Positions 33,762 through 42,243 of a stretch of 64,000 bases of DNA are shown piece by piece. Each line of letters begins with the position of its first letter. Positions within the stretch are counted from its first letter, which is position 1. The position numbers and the translations under genes were made by a program. Source of the stretch: Microthrixaceae bacterium (GTDB taxonomy: Bacteria; Actinomycetota; Acidimicrobiia; Acidimicrobiales; Microtrichaceae); the NCBI GenBank assembly GCA_023957975.1, contig JAMLGM010000006.1:62001-126000 (forward strand), given 5' to 3'. The notes beneath the pieces are model-generated. The model was not told the DNA's origin. It saw only the letters and a list, made by a program, of their open reading frames with translations, and searched no databases.

Positions 33762-33798
33762 GTCGTGCCCTGCGTCGTACCCGTGTCGTGCCCTGCGT
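33762..33798. repeat. Two 14-bp direct repeats in a gene spacer
   Basis: GTCGTGCCCTGCGT occurs at 33762-33775 and again at 33785-33798, separated by 9 bp, in the 79-bp gap between the ligase start and the amidohydrolase stop. A run of CGTCTCGTCTCGTCG precedes them. Confidence 0.7.
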
Positions 33799-33813
33799 GC
33801 CTCGGCCGGACCC

Positions 33814-35007
33814 CTACCGGGCCACCGCGACGTCGTCGACCCGCATGAGCCGAGCGAGGTTGCCGCCCATGACCAGACGCATCGTCTCCGCGTCGACATG
33901 TGCCATGTCGTCGATGTAGGTACTCGGGACTTCCAGCCCTTCGGGGTGCGGATAGTCGGAACCGAACAGCACCTGGGTCGGGCCGATGAGATCCGCGAGT
34001 TTGCCGAGATCCTCCTCCCAGAACGGGCTGATGTGCACCTGCCGCTTGAAGACCTCGACCGGGTTCTCCATGAACTCCTGGGGCATCTTCTTGTAGACGT
34101 CGGCAAGGTTCTCAAGCAGCGGCCGCACCCAGGTGCTGCCGTTCTCGATGAATCCGACCTTGAGGCCCGGGTGGCGAGAGAGCGTGTTGTGACAGATGAG
34201 CGACGCCGCCGCATCCTCGACGGGCCGCCACGTCGACATCATGCGGAAGGCATTCGGCTGGAACGGCAACATTTCGGTCTGCTTGCCCGCCCATTCCCCG
34301 GTGAAGCGCGAGTAGCCGCTGTCGGAGGAGTGGAAGGCCACGAACACATCGTGTTCCACCACCTTTTCCCAGAACGGGTCGAACTCGGGCAGCCCGAAGG
34401 ACCGCGGGCCATGCAGGCCGGGCACGGGGGCGGGACGAATCAACACGACGCGCGCACCGCGCTCGACGACCCACTCGAGTTCCTCGATCGCCCGTTCCAC
34501 GATCGGCAGAGTGATCACCGGCGTGGTGAAGATGCGTCCCTCGTAGTCGAACTGCCAGGTCTCATACAGCCACTCGTTGAGCGCGTGAATCGCCGCGTGG
34601 GTGAGTTCGACGTCATCTTTCATCCGCTCCTCGAGCAGGCTGGCGAGCGTCGGGAACATCAAGGTGCGATCGAGGCCCTGTTCGTCCATCAACTCCAGGC
34701 GCGGGGCAGGTGCACGAAACGCCGGGATCGCCTTCATCGGCTCGCCGTAAATCTCGCGGCGCGACTTCCCGTCGGGATTTCCGACCCGGTAGTACTCCTC
34801 TTGAGCGCCGGGCCGGGCGACGACCTCGAAGGTCGGGTTGGGGATGTACTCACTGATCTGGCCGCGCACGACGATCTTGGTGCGGCCGCGAACCTGCACG
34901 TAGTCGATGGCACCCTTGTACCGATCCGGCAGGAACTTCGTGAACGCTTCCTCGGTCTCGTACAGGTGGTTGTCGGCATCAAAGATGGGAAAGTCTCGTG
35001 CGGGCAT
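33814..35007 (-). CDS. Amidohydrolase-2 family metal-dependent hydrolase
   Basis: This 397-residue protein has a GAGGGGG ribosome-binding site before the ATG at 35007. The N-terminal metal site reads FDADNHLYE, the DxDNH variant used in many actinobacterial members. There is FVAFHSSDSGY in the barrel and the terminal FGSDYPHPEG, with the catalytic Asp and following His. Related enzymes are decarboxylases or hydrolases of cyclic acids. It is the first gene of a six-gene minus-strand operon (this, ligase, ALDH, P450, small protein, ligase) reading from the operator at 35087. Confidence 0.85.
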   Translation of the reverse strand: MPARDFPIFDADNHLYETEEAFTKFLPDRYKGAIDYVQVRGRTKIVVRGQISEYIPNPTFEVVARPGAQEEYYRVGNPDGKSRREIYGEPMKAIPAFRAPAPRLELMDEQGLDRTLMFPTLASLLEERMKDDVELTHAAIHALNEWLYETWQFDYEGRIFTTPVITLPIVERAIEELEWVVERGARVVLIRPAPVPGLHGPRSFGLPEFDPFWEKVVEHDVFVAFHSSDSGYSRFTGEWAGKQTEMLPFQPNAFRMMSTWRPVEDAAASLICHNTLSRHPGLKVGFIENGSTWVRPLLENLADVYKKMPQEFMENPVEVFKRQVHISPFWEEDLGKLADLIGPTQVLFGSDYPHPEGLEVPSTYIDDMAHVDAETMRLVMGGNLARLMRVDDVAVAR

Positions 35008-35086
35008 GTTGTCCCCCTCCTCGTCGATCCGCGATACCCCAACCCCGGATCGATGGCATGTCATCGGCGTTCCGCACGCTACATGT

Positions 35087-35102
35087 AAGCGAACGCTCAC
35101 TT
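35087..35102. promoter_or_regulatory. Putative TetR-type operator, divergent spacer
   Basis: AAGCGAACGCTCACTT is an imperfect dyad within a longer GTAAGCGAACGCTCAC symmetric block. It lies 80-95 nt upstream of the amidohydrolase start (35007) and 84-99 nt upstream of the hydratase start (35186). Confidence 0.5.
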
Positions 35103-35145
35103 CAATAGGGTACGGTTGCGCATCTGATCAACCTTCAAAATCGAC

Positions 35146-35163
35146 TTTGACGCCACTGTCAAA
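35146..35163. promoter_or_regulatory. TTTGAC-N6-GTCAAA inverted repeat
   Basis: TTTGACGCCACTGTCAAA has exact 6-bp arms with a 6-bp spacer, 23 nt before the ATG at 35186. It may be a second regulator site for the hydratase gene. It contains a TTGAC resembling a -35 box, but no matching -10 was seen. Confidence 0.35.
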
Positions 35164-35185
35164 AGTGGGTCGCAAAGGACTGTAC

Positions 35186-35953
35186 ATGAGTTACGACGTG
35201 TCCGCGGTACTCCAGGTCGACCACGACGGACCGGTGCGAATCTTGCGCCTGAACCGGCCAGACCACCTCAACGCCACCAACCACGAACTGCACGAACAGC
35301 TCACCAAGGTGTTCCCGCAGATACATGAGGACTTCGACGCCCGCGCCGTCGTACTCACCGGTAATGGACGGGCGTTCTCCGCCGGTGGCGACATGGCCTA
35401 TATCGACGAACAGATCCGCGACCCCGACTACCGCAAGTTGTCGCTGCTGCACGGCAAGCTCATCGCCGCCGCGATGGCCTCGTGTCGCGTGCCGATCATC
35501 GCTGCGGTCAACGGGCCGGCGGTCGGGCTGGGCTGCTCACTGGTCGCCATGTCCGACATCGTCTACATGGCGCGCAGCGCCTATCTCGCCGACCCGCACG
35601 TGAGCGTGGGCCTCGTCGCCGCCGACGGCGGTGCCATCTCGTGGCCGCTCATGATGAGCCTGCACCTGGCCAAGGAGTACGCACTCACGGGCGATCGGAT
35701 CACGGCCGAACGAGCCGAACGCATCGGGCTCGCCAACCACGTGGTGGCCGACGACGAGGTCCTCGACGCCGCGCTCGCGTGCGCACACCGCATCGCTAAA
35801 CAACCTCGGGGTGCGGTCGAGGACACCCGGCGCATGCTCAACCATCACCTCGACCGGGCACTCAACGGATCGATCGATTTCGCCCTGAACGCGGAGTTCC
35901 GCTCCTTCGACTCGCCCGAACTACGCGCCACCGTCGACCGCTTCCTCGACTGA
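35186..35953 (+). CDS. Enoyl-CoA hydratase/isomerase
   Basis: This 255-residue crotonase starts at MSYDVSAVLQVDHD with AAAGGAC before the ATG. Motifs are ILRLNRPDHLNATN, NGRAFSAGGDMAYI, AAVNGPAVGLGCSLV and VSVGLVAADGGAISWP, where an Asp sits in place of the usual second catalytic Glu. Such variants are common in enoyl-CoA hydratase-like hydrolases and isomerases. It is transcribed alone, divergently from the amidohydrolase operon, and is probably controlled by the same sites. Confidence 0.87.
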   Translation: MSYDVSAVLQVDHDGPVRILRLNRPDHLNATNHELHEQLTKVFPQIHEDFDARAVVLTGNGRAFSAGGDMAYIDEQIRDPDYRKLSLLHGKLIAAAMASCRVPIIAAVNGPAVGLGCSLVAMSDIVYMARSAYLADPHVSVGLVAADGGAISWPLMMSLHLAKEYALTGDRITAERAERIGLANHVVADDEVLDAALACAHRIAKQPRGAVEDTRRMLNHHLDRALNGSIDFALNAEFRSFDSPELRATVDRFLD

Positions 35954-35988
35954 CCCCTCCGGCCACGCCGTCACCCAGACTCGCGGCA

Positions 35989-36016
35989 AACCCCCGCCGG
36001 GGGAACGCGGCGGGTT
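35989..36016. terminator. Possible bidirectional terminator hairpin
   Basis: AACCCCCGCCG and CGGCGGGTT form a 9-bp GC-rich stem with a 2-nt bulge and an 8-nt loop between the convergent stops at 35953 and 36031. There is no T-run. Confidence 0.4.
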
Positions 36017-36030
36017 GGCCAGTTGGCGGC

Positions 36031-37512
36031 TCAGTCGGTGGTCGGGAAGCCGAGGTCGATCGCGCTCGACGCCGGGTCCGGCCAACGCGTGGTGACGACC
36101 TTGGGCCGGGTGTAGAAGCGGATGCCGTCGGGGCCGTAGATCGCGCTGTCGCCGAAGATCGACGCCTTCCATCCGCCGAAGCTGTGCCAGGCGACCGGCA
36201 CGGGGATCGGCACGTTGATGCCGACCATGCCGGCTTGCACCTTGCGTTCGAACTCGCGAGCCGCTCCCCCGTCGCGGGTGAACACCGCCGTGCCGTTGCC
36301 ATACGGGTTATCGTTGACGAGCGTGAGCGCCTCATCGAAGGTGTCGACGCGCACCACGCTGAGAACGGGGCCGAAGATCTCGTCGTCATAGGCCTTCATC
36401 CCGGGCGTCACGTGATCGAGCAATGCACACCCGTGATAGAAGCCATCCGCGGGGATGCCGTCGGTTCCGTCGACCACGATCGTGGCCCCCTCCGCCGGTG
36501 CGCCGTCGACGTATCCGCGCACCCGGTCGCGATGCGCCTCGGTGATGAGCGGCCCCATCATCGACGACGAGTCGAGACCCGACCCGATCTTCACGTCGGG
36601 GATGCGCTTGACGATGGCCTCCACCAGCGGATCGGCGACGGCACCGACCGCCACGATCACCGAGATCGCCATGCAGCGTTCGCCCGCCGCGCCGTACCCG
36701 GCGGAAATTGCTGCATCCGCCGCCGCGTCGACATCGGCATCGGGCAACACGACCATGTGGTTCTTCGCCCCGCCGAGTGCCTGAACCCGCTTGGCGTGCT
36801 TGGCCCCGACCTCGTAGATCGAGCGCGCCACCGGGGTGCTGCCGACGAAGGACACCGCGGCGACATCGGGCGATGCGAGCAGTTCATTCACCGCCGTGGC
36901 GTCTCCGTGCAAGACGTTGACCACCCCGTCGGGGAACCCGGCCTCGGTCACCAACTCGGCGATGCGCATCGACGCGGAAGGGTCTCGCTCGGAGGGCTTC
37001 AACACCACCGTGTTTCCACAGGCGATGGCGTTGGCCAGCATCCACAGCGGCACCATGACCGGGAAGTTGAACGGGGTGATCGCCGCGATGACACCGACCG
37101 GCTCGTATGCGGTGTGGACGTCGATACCGCTCGACACCTCCGGGTTGCGCCCGCCCTTGAGCAACGAAGGAATCCCACACGCGAACTCGATGCATTCGAG
37201 GCCCCGTTCGACCTCGCCTCGGGCATCGTCGAGCACCTTGCCGTGCTCGCCCACGACGATTCGGGCGAGGTCATCCGCGTTGCGGGTCAGGAGTTCGCGA
37301 AGGTTGAACATCAGCTTCGCCCGCTTCGACAGCGTGGAATAGCGCCAATTCTCAAAGGCTCCCGCGGCGACGCCCACCGCCTCGGACACCAAGGCCGAAT
37401 CGGCGAGCGACACCTCGGCGCGCTGAACCCCGGTCGCCGGGTTGAACACGGGTGACACTCGGCCGTCCCGGCTCAACAACTTGCCCCCGATCCAATGGTC
37501 GATGCGCTCCAT
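36031..37512 (-). CDS. mmsA: CoA-acylating methylmalonate-semialdehyde dehydrogenase
   Basis: This 493-residue ALDH starts MERIDHWIGGKLLSRDGR. The MmsA-specific order is present: FNPATGVQRAEV, VVGEHGKVLDDARGEVERG, AITPFNFPVMVPLWMLANAI, VNVLHGDATAVNELL, FVGSTPVARSIYEVGAKHAKR, QALGGAKNHMVVLPDAD (the Glu of other ALDHs is absent, as in MmsA) and YGAAGERCMAISV (catalytic Cys). It converts methylmalonate or malonate semialdehyde plus CoA to propionyl-CoA or acetyl-CoA, the end of valine, propionate or steroid-side-chain routes. The upstream leader carries four 14-bp repeats and an inverted repeat. Confidence 0.92.
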   Translation of the reverse strand: MERIDHWIGGKLLSRDGRVSPVFNPATGVQRAEVSLADSALVSEAVGVAAGAFENWRYSTLSKRAKLMFNLRELLTRNADDLARIVVGEHGKVLDDARGEVERGLECIEFACGIPSLLKGGRNPEVSSGIDVHTAYEPVGVIAAITPFNFPVMVPLWMLANAIACGNTVVLKPSERDPSASMRIAELVTEAGFPDGVVNVLHGDATAVNELLASPDVAAVSFVGSTPVARSIYEVGAKHAKRVQALGGAKNHMVVLPDADVDAAADAAISAGYGAAGERCMAISVIVAVGAVADPLVEAIVKRIPDVKIGSGLDSSSMMGPLITEAHRDRVRGYVDGAPAEGATIVVDGTDGIPADGFYHGCALLDHVTPGMKAYDDEIFGPVLSVVRVDTFDEALTLVNDNPYGNGTAVFTRDGGAAREFERKVQAGMVGINVPIPVPVAWHSFGGWKASIFGDSAIYGPDGIRFYTRPKVVTTRWPDPASSAIDLGFPTTD

Positions 37513-37521
37513 CGGCTCTCC

Positions 37522-37577
37522 TCTGCTCTGCAGACTCCGCTCTGCGGACACTGCTCTGTGAACTCTGCTCTGTGGAC
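37522..37577. repeat. Four tandem 14-bp units in the mmsA leader
   Basis: TCTGCTCTGCAGAC, TCCGCTCTGCGGAC, ACTGCTCTGTGAAC and TCTGCTCTGTGGAC follow head to tail, 10 to 65 nt upstream of the ATG. The first two units are themselves small dyads (CTGCAG, CCGCTCTGCGG). The array separates the start codon from the operator-like site at 37588. Confidence 0.85.
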
Positions 37578-37587
37578 TCTACGAACG

Positions 37588-37615
37588 GAGGGAGTAAGTA
37601 AACGCTCCCTCACTT
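37588..37615. promoter_or_regulatory. Operator-like inverted repeat between mmsA and chimeric gene
   Basis: Exact 7-bp arms GAGGGAG (37588-37594) and CTCCCTC (37605-37611) flank TAAGTAAACG. The overlapping AAGTAAACGCT...CACTT resembles the sites at 22211 and 35087, with a 4-5-bp longer right side. It lies in the divergent 128-bp spacer. Confidence 0.45.
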
Positions 37616-37640
37616 GTATCTGCACGCTACCCTCGCCCAC

Positions 37641-38138
37641 ATGGACCGCACAACGGTGAACGGCCTGGGGTTGGCCTACGAGGTGATCGGCGAGCGAGGA
37701 CGCCCGTGGATCATCACCCCGGGCGGACGTTTCAGCAAAGACTACGGCGGCAAGATGCCCTCGGAGGTGTTTCGCGATCACATCCTGGCCTGCTACATCT
37801 CCGACCCTTCGGGGCTGTTGCTGCGCGACCGGATCGGCATCGACAACATCGCCTGGGAGTGCGACTACCCCCACACCGACACCACCTGGCCGAACTCACC
37901 GGAGTTCACGTGGGGCGAACTGCAAGACGCCGGTTGCCGCGACGACGAGATCCACAAGATCACCTGGGAGAACGCCTGCCGGTTCTTCGACTGGGACCCC
38001 TTCAAACACACCGCTCGCGAAGACGCCACCGTCGGGGCGCTTCGGGCACGCGCCGATGCCGCCGGCGTCGACGTGACCCGCATGCCCAAGGCGCAGTGGC
38101 GCGAGCGCAACGAGGCCGCCGGCATCGGCGTGTTCTGA
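37641..38138 (+). CDS. Chimeric ORF: alpha/beta-hydrolase N-terminus joined to amidohydrolase-2 C-terminus
   Basis: This is 165 residues from the ATG at 37641. Residues 1-37 (MDRTTVNGLGLAYEVIGERG and following WIITPGGRFSKDYGG) are the first strands of an alpha/beta hydrolase. From KMPSEVFRDHILACYISDP onward the sequence is the last third of an amidohydrolase-2 protein (IDNIAWECDYPHTDTTWPNSP, KITWENACRFFDWDPF). The catalytic Ser, the hydrolase core and the N-terminal amidohydrolase metal site are all missing, so neither activity is expected. The join is in frame, pointing to a deletion between two once-adjacent genes. The SDR follows after 7 nt. Confidence 0.8.
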   Translation: MDRTTVNGLGLAYEVIGERGRPWIITPGGRFSKDYGGKMPSEVFRDHILACYISDPSGLLLRDRIGIDNIAWECDYPHTDTTWPNSPEFTWGELQDAGCRDDEIHKITWENACRFFDWDPFKHTAREDATVGALRARADAAGVDVTRMPKAQWRERNEAAGIGVF

Positions 38139-38145
38139 TTCGCGG

Positions 38146-39093
38146 ATGTCCACTACCAACACCTGGACCACCGCGGAGATCGCCGACCAACGCGGCCGGG
38201 TCTTCGTCGTGACCGGCGCGAACTCGGGCCTCGGGTTCGAAACCGCCCGCACACTCGCTCGCACCGGCGCCACGGTGGTGATGGCCTGCCGCAGCCCCGA
38301 ACGCGCCGCGACGGCACTCGACGACCTCCGCAACACGGTGCCCGACGCCGACGTCGAGGTACAACAACTCGACCTGGCGTCACTCGAATCGGTGCGCACC
38401 GCAGCCGCCGCGCTGCGCCAGCGATTCGGGGCGATCGACGCCCTCATCAACAACGCCGGGGTGATGTACACCGAACGCGAACTGACCCGTGACGGCATCG
38501 AGTTGCAGTTCGGCACCAATCACCTCGGACACTTCGCACTCACCCTCGAGTTGATCGACTCGTTGGAAGCCGCCCCGCGGGCACGGGTGGTCACCATCGG
38601 CAGTCTCGGGCACCGACTTCCGTACGCGTTCGACCTCGACGATCTGACCGCAACCGGCAAGTACAGCCGCTTTGGCGCCTACGCGCGTTCGAAGGTCGCG
38701 AACCTGTTGTTCTCCTACGAGCTGGATCGACGTCTGCAGGCGGCTGGATCGACGGTCATCTCGTTGGCGGCCCATCCCGGTGCGTCCGATACCGAGATTG
38801 CCGAGCATCTCCCGGGGATGAAGTGGCAGCGCAAGTACCTGCACCGGCTCGCGCAACCGGCCTCGCTCGGATGCCTTCCGGCCGTGCGCGCCGCCACCGA
38901 CCCGGAGGCCGTCGGCGGGCAGTACTACGGGCCAGATCGATTCCTTGAGGCCCGCGGCAATCCAACGTTGGTGCGATCGAGTGGCCGCACCCACGACCGC
39001 GAACTCGCCCACAGGTTGTGGACGATCTCCGAGGAGCTGTCAGGTTCGCGCTTCCCGACCGCCGACGTACAGGCGCCGGCCGACCTCGGTTAG
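38146..39093 (+). CDS. Short-chain dehydrogenase (retinol-dehydrogenase-like)
   Basis: This 315-residue SDR has VTGANSGLGFETAR (cofactor loop), MACRSPERA (the Arg implies NADP preference), INNAGVMYTERELT, FGTNHLGHFALTL, the Ser in TIGSLGH, and catalytic YARSKVANLLF. It is longer than classical SDRs and resembles actinobacterial oxidoreductases that act on alkyl or steroidal alcohols. It overlaps the convergent membrane-protein gene by 4 nt at the stop codons. Confidence 0.88.
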   Translation: MSTTNTWTTAEIADQRGRVFVVTGANSGLGFETARTLARTGATVVMACRSPERAATALDDLRNTVPDADVEVQQLDLASLESVRTAAAALRQRFGAIDALINNAGVMYTERELTRDGIELQFGTNHLGHFALTLELIDSLEAAPRARVVTIGSLGHRLPYAFDLDDLTATGKYSRFGAYARSKVANLLFSYELDRRLQAAGSTVISLAAHPGASDTEIAEHLPGMKWQRKYLHRLAQPASLGCLPAVRAATDPEAVGGQYYGPDRFLEARGNPTLVRSSGRTHDRELAHRLWTISEELSGSRFPTADVQAPADLG

Positions 39094-39728
39094 TTCTGGT
39101 CCACCGACATCCACGCGGCGCGCAGCTCGTCCTCGGTCGAGGCGATAGCGCTCTGCGTCATGATTCCGGCAATCGTCAACACCGCGTACAACAGCCACCA
39201 GCCCCACGAGTCGTTGATCGTCTCGGTGATCACGGCCCGCGAGAAGTCCTCGGTGTCGAGGGTCGACCCGAACAACATGAGGCCGCCGACAATCGCCGTC
39301 GCTCCGCCGATCGCACTGACCACCACCAGCACGACTCGGGGCAGGTTCGACACGATGCCGGCAAAGGCGAATGCGACGCCGACCAAGATGCCGACGATGG
39401 CGATTGCCCAGTTCCAGGGGACCCCCAGTGCGGTCATGAGCGCTCCACCCAACATGAACCCGATCGAGCTCATCGCCATCACGATCGCCACGGAGTAGTA
39501 CAGGTATGCGAACGTCGCGAAGACGACCGCGAGCACGAGCCCCAGAATCCACCCCAGCGGTGTCGCCAACACCGCATCGCCGGTGATGGCGGAGATGAGC
39601 CCGGTGCCCGCGCTGAACCCGGCGAAGAACCCCCACACGGGGATGATGAGTCGGAACCACTGATAGCCGGCGAAACAAAAGGCCGCCCCGGCGATGATGG
39701 CCACCAAGCCCAACGCGATATCTGCCAT
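39090..39728 (-). CDS. DUF4203/TMEM198-like multi-TM protein
   Basis: This 212-residue protein starts at MADIALGLVAIIAG with GGAGAA upstream. About seven hydrophobic helices are seen, with a Gly-rich glycine-zipper style (GFFAGFSAGTGLIS, GFMLGGALMTALG, IVGILVGVAFAFAGIV). The pattern fits DUF4203, a family of unknown function with seven TM helices. It ends DELRAAWMSVDQN in the cytoplasm. It is a separate transcription unit. Confidence 0.75.
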   Translation of the reverse strand: MADIALGLVAIIAGAAFCFAGYQWFRLIIPVWGFFAGFSAGTGLISAITGDAVLATPLGWILGLVLAVVFATFAYLYYSVAIVMAMSSIGFMLGGALMTALGVPWNWAIAIVGILVGVAFAFAGIVSNLPRVVLVVVSAIGGATAIVGGLMLFGSTLDTEDFSRAVITETINDSWGWWLLYAVLTIAGIMTQSAIASTEDELRAAWMSVDQN

Positions 39729-39808
39729 GACCCGTTCTCCGTTCGCTTGGCCCGTACCCGCCAAACGCTACCTCGCCGGGCAGCCGCTTAGACGGATCGG
39801 CCAAGCGA

Positions 39809-40660
39809 TCAATCCACCCTCACCCCGCCGAGAACGTGGGCCATCTTCGGGTCACGGTGATCGAAGAACTGCGATACACCCGTGTCGAGCTCAGCGATCC
39901 GCGCCATCTCGCCAGCGGTCAACTCGAAGTCGAACACGTCGAAATTCTCCTCCATCCGCTGCCGTCGAACCGATTTCGGGATCACGAGTACCTCGCGTTG
40001 GATGAGCCATCGGGTGACCACCTGAGCCACCGACTTGTCGTAGCCCGCACCGATCGAGGAAAGGGTCGGGTCTTCGAAGAGGTTGTTCTTGCCTTCGGCG
40101 AACGGCCCCCACGATTCGATCCGGACGCCGTGATCGGCCATCCACCGCTGTTCGTCGGCCCGTTGGAAATACGGGTTCAACTCGACCTGGTTGACCGACG
40201 GCACGACCTCGTTGTGATCGATGAGATCGATGAGGCGATCCGGGTGAAAGTTCGACACCCCGATCGAGCGGACGAGCCCCTCTCGCTGCAGCGCTTCCAT
40301 CGCCCGCCACGAGCTGTAGTAGTCGCCGTAGGGCTGATGGATCAGATACAGATCGACATAGCCCAAGCCGAGACGTTCGAGCGACGACTCAAACGCGCGC
40401 CGCGCGCCCTGTTCGCCTCCGTCGACGATCCACAGTTTCGTCGTCACGAACAGCTTGTCGCGGGCGATACCGCTGCGCGCGATCGCTCGGCCGACCCCCT
40501 CCTCGTTGCCGTAGGCGGCAGCGGTGTCGATGTGGCGATAGCCGACCTCGAGCGCATCGGTGACGACGCGTTCGGTCTCCTCCGGGACGACCTGATAGAC
40601 GCCGAATCCCAGGGTCGGAATCGTAACGCCGTCATTCAGCGTGACCTGCGGGTTGTTCAT
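39809..40660 (-). CDS. Aldo/keto reductase
   Basis: This 283-residue TIM-barrel has [16 protein letters not shown], catalytic [18 protein letters not shown] (Asp and Tyr), VTTKLWIVD (Lys), [12 protein letters not shown] (His), [11 protein letters not shown], and [17 protein letters not shown] for the NADPH 2'-phosphate. It is close to the 2,5-diketo-gluconate-reductase-like AKR5 branch. It is monocistronic. The physiological aldehyde or ketone is unknown. Confidence 0.9.
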   Translation of the reverse strand: MNNPQVTLNDGVTIPTLGFGVYQVVPEETERVVTDALEVGYRHIDTAAAYGNEEGVGRAIARSGIARDKLFVTTKLWIVDGGEQGARRAFESSLERLGLGYVDLYLIHQPYGDYYSSWRAMEALQREGLVRSIGVSNFHPDRLIDLIDHNEVVPSVNQVELNPYFQRADEQRWMADHGVRIESWGPFAEGKNNLFEDPTLSSIGAGYDKSVAQVVTRWLIQREVLVIPKSVRRQRMEENFDVFDFELTAGEMARIAELDTGVSQFFDHRDPKMAHVLGGVRVD

Positions 40661-40727
40661 CTGCGCCCCTCCTCGTCTCGAGCTCACGCTACAACTCGCC
40701 GCTTGCGCCGTGACGCCCGGTTTCGAT

Positions 40728-41105
40728 TCAGATACCGGCCCCGCCAAGAAGAAATTCCCGCAGGACGACGGCCCCGGAGTGCTCGATATCGCGGGTCGCA
40801 GTGACCAACGCCAACTCCCCGGTTTGGGCGGCGGTTCTGAGGCGCTCGACCGCAGCTCCGGCATCGCCGTGGCGCAGTTCGTCCTGGTATCGGGAGGAGA
40901 ACTCCTCGAATCGGTCGACCGCGTGGTCGTACCACTTCCGCAACTCGGTGCTCGGCGCCACGTCCTTGCACCACTCGTCGAGGGCGGCCCGTTCCTTGGA
41001 GACGCCCCGGGGCCACAGGCGGTCGACGAGCACCCGCCGACGGCCGGGCTCGGGTGGGTCATAAGCGCGCTCGATGTGCACATGGTCCTTGAGGTCACGT
41101 CGCAT
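40728..41105 (-). CDS. DUF488-family protein
   Basis: This 125-residue protein is a complete DUF488 domain: [62 protein letters not shown] and [20 protein letters not shown]. The conserved Arg, Trp and Asp suggest an enzymatic or nucleic-acid-linked role, but none is established. It overlaps the upstream membrane-protein gene by 11 nt. Confidence 0.87.
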   Translation of the reverse strand: MRRDLKDHVHIERAYDPPEPGRRRVLVDRLWPRGVSKERAALDEWCKDVAPSTELRKWYDHAVDRFEEFSSRYQDELRHGDAGAAVERLRTAAQTGELALVTATRDIEHSGAVVLREFLLGGAGI

Positions 41106-42153
41106 GGGTCACCCCCCTCTTCCCCCAGCCTCGTGCCGCGGTGGCAACCACGGCTATCGCAAGGCTCGCGGCGCCGACCCACAAGGCGGCTGTAGCGAGC
41201 GGGGCCGCGAGTTCCTCCGCCACGATGCGTATCGCCCGGACCGCCCCGGGGGTGAGGCCGGCATCGTCCAACCGGTCGATCCCGGCCTGGGTCGACCCCC
41301 ACAGCAGCACCATCATCACCGCGGTGGCGGCAGCCAGGGCGCCGAGTGTTCTCAACCGTCGCCGGGATAGCGCCAACGCCGACACCGTCGCCCCCACCGC
41401 GATCAGCGGAGCATAGAGCCCGACACGCTGGGCAAGGGAGACCACGAACTCGATGACCGCAAGGACTCCACCGACCGACCCCTCCCGGGCGATCGTGTAC
41501 TCGGCGAAATTTCTCGGCAGCGTCACCCCGAGCGCTTCGGACACCGCTGCACGCTGCGCGTCCGCCCCGTCGATCTGAGCGAGATCGGGCAGTTCGACCG
41601 ACGGCAGCACTCCGACCGTCTGCGCCGCTGCGAATGCGTCGACCACCAACGGCACGAGGTTGACCCGAAACGGCTCATCGGCGGAGATCTCCCCGAGGCC
41701 GCCGCCGTCGACGACCGTCTCGACGATGACCCGATGGAGCCGACCTGCCGCAGACGTTGCGAGGGAGTTGGCGATATCGGACCCGATCACGGGCGCCGCT
41801 ATTCGCGCAGCCGCCACATCGGCAGCCCACTCCTGTGCGGTCGAGCGGAGCCGCCGAACCACCGGATTCGACGTCGAGTCCGCGTCGTCGATTCCCAACA
41901 CCTCCATCGCCGCGCTCACCGCCCGGTCGGCCGCAGCGGTCGCCAGGTCCGACACGACCTCCTCATCGTTTAGTGCCGCTGCCACCGCGTCGCTGGTGCG
42001 CGCCGGCGAATCGATGATCGAGTTCACCCACGAACCCACCACCGACAACGCGATCGCTCCCACCGCGACAGCGCAGACCAGGGCAACCACGACCGAGCGA
42101 ACGACGCCGCCGGGACCCAATCGATCAGAGGCGTGGGAATCGGCGGCTGACAT
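41095..42153 (-). CDS. Predicted membrane protein with large external domain
   Basis: This is a 352-residue protein. TM1 is near residues 18-42 ([20 protein letters not shown] and following). An extracytoplasmic domain of about 190 residues is alanine-rich and helical. Three further TM helices lie near residues 240-260, 270-290 and 320-340, with a basic end. The layout resembles uncharacterised actinobacterial membrane proteins with a helical extracytoplasmic domain. No enzymatic motif was seen. It is coupled with DUF488 by overlap and is divergent from the AI-2E exporter gene. Confidence 0.65.
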   Translation of the reverse strand: MSAADSHASDRLGPGGVVRSVVVALVCAVAVGAIALSVVGSWVNSIIDSPARTSDAVAAALNDEEVVSDLATAAADRAVSAAMEVLGIDDADSTSNPVVRRLRSTAQEWAADVAAARIAAPVIGSDIANSLATSAAGRLHRVIVETVVDGGGLGEISADEPFRVNLVPLVVDAFAAAQTVGVLPSVELPDLAQIDGADAQRAAVSEALGVTLPRNFAEYTIAREGSVGGVLAVIEFVVSLAQRVGLYAPLIAVGATVSALALSRRRLRTLGALAAATAVMMVLLWGSTQAGIDRLDDAGLTPGAVRAIRIVAEELAAPLATAALWVGAASLAIAVVATAARGWGKRGVTHAT

Positions 42154-42180
42154 GGGTCGACACTAGCCCCAGGGTGCTGA

Positions 42181-42210
42181 CTCTGTGGACGGCAGTTCTG
42201 TGGACGGCAG
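42181..42210. repeat. Two tandem 15-bp units in a divergent spacer
   Basis: CTCTGTGGACGGCAG and TTCTGTGGACGGCAG follow head to tail, 33 nt before the start at 42244. The TCTGTGGAC portion is also found in the mmsA leader repeats at 37569-37577. Confidence 0.75.
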
Positions 42211-42243
42211 CGGGTGCATACCCAGGCCCCCTAACCTGCCCTC

